A stretch of DNA of 64,000 nucleotides from Oscillospiraceae bacterium (lineage in GTDB: Bacteria; Bacillota; Clostridia; Saccharofermentanales; Saccharofermentanaceae), in NCBI GenBank assembly GCA_902775565.1, contig CACYMP010000007.1, forward strand, positions 1-64,000. Direction: 5' to 3'. Both the position numbers and the translations under genes were made by a program. Of this stretch, positions 62,128 through 64,000 are shown in pieces; the stretch's first letter is position 1; each line of letters begins with the position of its first letter. The notes below the pieces were generated by a model. It was not told the DNA's origin and did not search any database. It saw only the letters and a program-made list of their open reading frames with translations.

Positions 62128-63360
62128 TCAGCCCTGTCCGAGCTGTTCCATCATCTGAAGATACTTTCTGCCGATCTGCGGATAATCGTAATCGGAACTG
62201 ATGACCGCCTGGGCTTTTGCTTTGAGCTCTTCACGCTCTTTTTCAGTCAAGCCCTTGACCTTTAATACAGCCTCGGCAAATCTCTCCTTATCGCCCGTGG
62301 GGATGGCAAAATGGCCGGCCTGCTTTACGACGCTGTCAACGCTGCAAGCGAAGATGGTCGGGATGCCTGAAGCCAGATAATCGTTAAGTTTGTTCATGCT
62401 CAGGCCGTACCGGTAGATCGGGATATCGACCAGAGCAGCGATGCTGAACTGCGCTTTTTGAAGGACCTTGGGAATGAGGCTCTTGTCTATGGCATCGAAA
62501 AACTTTACGCGGTCCAGGCCCAGGTCAGATGCGAGCTTTTGCAGGCTCTCTTTCTCTTTGCCCTCGCCTATTATCGCAAAATAAACGTCAGGGTCCTTGA
62601 TCTGCGCTATTGCATTCAGCATATAATCGATGCATTCGCACTTTGCAATGCTTCCCACATACACGCCGCACCAGTGGTTTGTCAGGTATTCGTCGAGATC
62701 TGCGGGGAGTGCCATATCACTTGCAAGGCACGCCTCTGCTTCGGCGACATTGATACCGTTGGCCATCCAGTGGATCTTCTCCCTGGGTACGTCAGCGACC
62801 TCCATTACATGCTTCCAGGCATGTGGCATGGTGGATACGATAGCGTCCGCGCGCTTATACGCACGCTTCTCGATGATGGAAAAAAGCGTAACGAGCGGAT
62901 GATGCGGGTTTACGCCCTGTACATCAACAAGCGAGAGCGGCCAGATATCCCTGAACTCAACAATGAATTTAGCCTTGAACTTTTTAGCGCAGGAATAGCC
63001 TGCCTCCCAAACGAAAGGCGGAGCGGATGATGCGATGACGTATGAAGGAACGCCGGTCTTTTCGGCAATAACCTTCTTTAAACGGCGGAACATTCCGCAG
63101 AAACCGATCATGTTGAGGATGCGCTTGCCGCCGTTGGTATAGTACGGAGGACCCGAATGCAGGTAAACATAAGTCACACCCGGCATACGCTCGACGAACT
63201 TCATCTTCTCGTCGTACATATATTCTCTTTTTCCGTGATGGAAAGAAGACGTTATTACCGCGACTTTATAACCCTGTTCGGAAAAGGATCTCGCGAGTTC
63301 CAGGTGCCTTGTCTCGAGGTGCGAAGCATACTGATTGAGGATCCAGATAGTCTTAGTCAT
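62128..63360 (-). CDS. GT4 glycosyltransferase (WbuB-like)
   Basis: The protein has 410 residues, started at MTKTIWILNQYA, whose ATG overlaps the stop of the upstream gene. The N-terminal half has the WbuB-type NQYASHLETRHLELARSFSEQGY and FIVEFRDIWPLSL; the C-terminal half has CGVYVGSIAKCECIDYML and RYGLSMNKLNDYLASGIPTIF with the donor-binding Glu-type region. It adds a sugar to the lipid-linked intermediate started by the sugar transferase next to it. The longer ORF only reads into the preceding gene. Confidence 0.9.
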   Translation of the reverse strand: MTKTIWILNQYASHLETRHLELARSFSEQGYKVAVITSSFHHGKREYMYDEKMKFVERMPGVTYVYLHSGPPYYTNGGKRILNMIGFCGMFRRLKKVIAEKTGVPSYVIASSAPPFVWEAGYSCAKKFKAKFIVEFRDIWPLSLVDVQGVNPHHPLVTLFSIIEKRAYKRADAIVSTMPHAWKHVMEVADVPREKIHWMANGINVAEAEACLASDMALPADLDEYLTNHWCGVYVGSIAKCECIDYMLNAIAQIKDPDVYFAIIGEGKEKESLQKLASDLGLDRVKFFDAIDKSLIPKVLQKAQFSIAALVDIPIYRYGLSMNKLNDYLASGIPTIFACSVDSVVKQAGHFAIPTGDKERFAEAVLKVKGLTEKEREELKAKAQAVISSDYDYPQIGRKYLQMMEQLGQG

Positions 63361-64000
63361 TTGAATCCTTCTGATCTTTCTCGTCTTCAGGAGTGCCCGT
63401 GACCATCGCCGTAGTCTGGCCCTGAGCGATACCCTCTGTGCTCTCGGGAGTAAAGAGGATCCTGATGGTCGCAAAGCAGATCCTTAAGTCTTCAGCAAAG
63501 CTCGGATGAGCGATATACATAAGGTCCATCTGGAGCTTGTCGTAAGGTGTCGTGTTGTATTTGCCGTAAACCTGGGCATATCCCGTAAGACCGGCCTTGC
63601 ACTGAAGTCTGAGCTGGAATTCGGGCATTTCCTTCATGTATTCTTCGGCGATCTGGGGACGTTCGGGGCGGGGACCTACGACGGAGAGATTGCCTGAGAG
63701 GATGTCGATCAGCTGGGGAAGTTCATCGATCCTGCACTTGCGGATAAATCTTCCGACCGGAGTGATACGGTCATCGTTGGCACCTGTCGAAAGCCTTGCA
63801 ACACCGTCTTTCTCGGCATCAACTCTCATGCTCCTGAACTTGTGGATCATGAAGCGCTTGCCGTCTTTTGTGAGACGCTCCTGCTTATAGAAGACAGGGC
63901 CCTTATCGGTTGCCTTGATCGCGATCGCAGTGACCAGGAAAACAGGTGACAGAACGATCAGGGCAAGGAGCGAAGTAACAATATCGAATAATCTCTTTGC
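63353..64000 (-). CDS. Undecaprenyl-phosphate sugar-phosphate transferase, N-terminus outside the window
   Basis: The frame is open to the window edge, so the gene starts beyond 64000; an ATG at 63850 is internal. The visible 215 residues are the bacterial sugar transferase domain: a membrane segment (AKRLFDIVTSLLALIVLSPVF), KGPVFYKQERL, HKFRSMRVDAEKDG, KCRIDELPQLIDILSGNLSVVGPRPERP and GLTGYAQVYGKYN. It starts polysaccharide synthesis by moving a sugar phosphate onto the lipid carrier. The C-terminal tail of about 30 residues is polar and extra. It overlaps the GT4 gene by eight bases. Confidence 0.95.
   Translation of the reverse strand, partial: AKRLFDIVTSLLALIVLSPVFLVTAIAIKATDKGPVFYKQERLTKDGKRFMIHKFRSMRVDAEKDGVARLSTGANDDRITPVGRFIRKCRIDELPQLIDILSGNLSVVGPRPERPQIAEEYMKEMPEFQLRLQCKAGLTGYAQVYGKYNTTPYDKLQMDLMYIAHPSFAEDLRICFATIRILFTPESTEGIAQGQTTAMVTGTPEDEKDQKDSND

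Overview
The window reads as a chromosomal segment of a Gram-positive anaerobe of the class Clostridia. The signs are GGAGG-type ribosome binding sites, many lipoproteins with a lipobox, a T-box leader on a trp operon, BspA-type leucine-rich repeats, surface proteins with Thr/Pro/Lys-rich linkers, and two-component and GGDEF regulators. A rumen or gut relative of Saccharofermentans/Oscillospiraceae is my guess only. I see no rRNA, tRNA, CRISPR array, phage, plasmid origin or intact insertion sequence.

Layout. 1-1.5 kb: the 3' part of an ECF sigma factor gene with a membrane partner that looks like its anti-sigma factor. 1.7-6.9 kb: small lipoprotein genes, a SAM methyltransferase and a GrpB-family gene. 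Two promoters here carry clear dyad operators. 6.9-12.2 kb: a two-component system, then an AraC regulator divergent from an acyltransferase-3/alpha-beta-hydrolase fusion whose hydrolase part lacks its catalytic residues. 12.3-22.1 kb: a membrane-bound XRE regulator, a diguanylate cyclase, an LTA-synthase-like enzyme, a SpoIIE/RsbU-type phosphatase and a second two-component system. 22.3-31.1 kb: a BspA-like surface protein, an XRE/membrane protein pair, a double cNMP-binding protein, a P5C-reductase-like gene, an MFS transporter and small membrane proteins. 31-38 kb: an ABC exporter, a SulP permease, and a sigma factor gene followed by a FecR-domain surface protein. 38.5-43.2 kb: an MBL-fold hydrolase with a coupled leader ORF, a flavin reductase, a hydroxyacid dehydrogenase, an SDR remnant, a sugar acetyltransferase and an L,D-transpeptidase. 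43.2-49.5 kb: a HerA-like ATPase, a YdcF protein, a cytosolic LacI-sensor/GGDEF protein, a DUF4037 protein and a membrane protein.

49.6-57.7 kb is the best-defined unit: promoter, tRNA-Trp-type T-box leader with a TGG specifier, then trpE-G-D-C-F-B-A with overlapping or closely spaced genes, and pepT only 2 bases after trpA. Uncharged tRNA-Trp should turn on the whole set by antitermination. 57.7-64 kb is the edge of a cell-surface polysaccharide locus: two glycosyltransferases, a hexapeptide acetyltransferase, a DUF4012 protein and an initiating sugar-phosphate transferase cut by the window end.

Starts were moved downstream from the longest ORF wherever a ribosome binding site, lipobox or family N-terminus argued for it. 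All functional calls come from reading motifs by eye; no database search was run.
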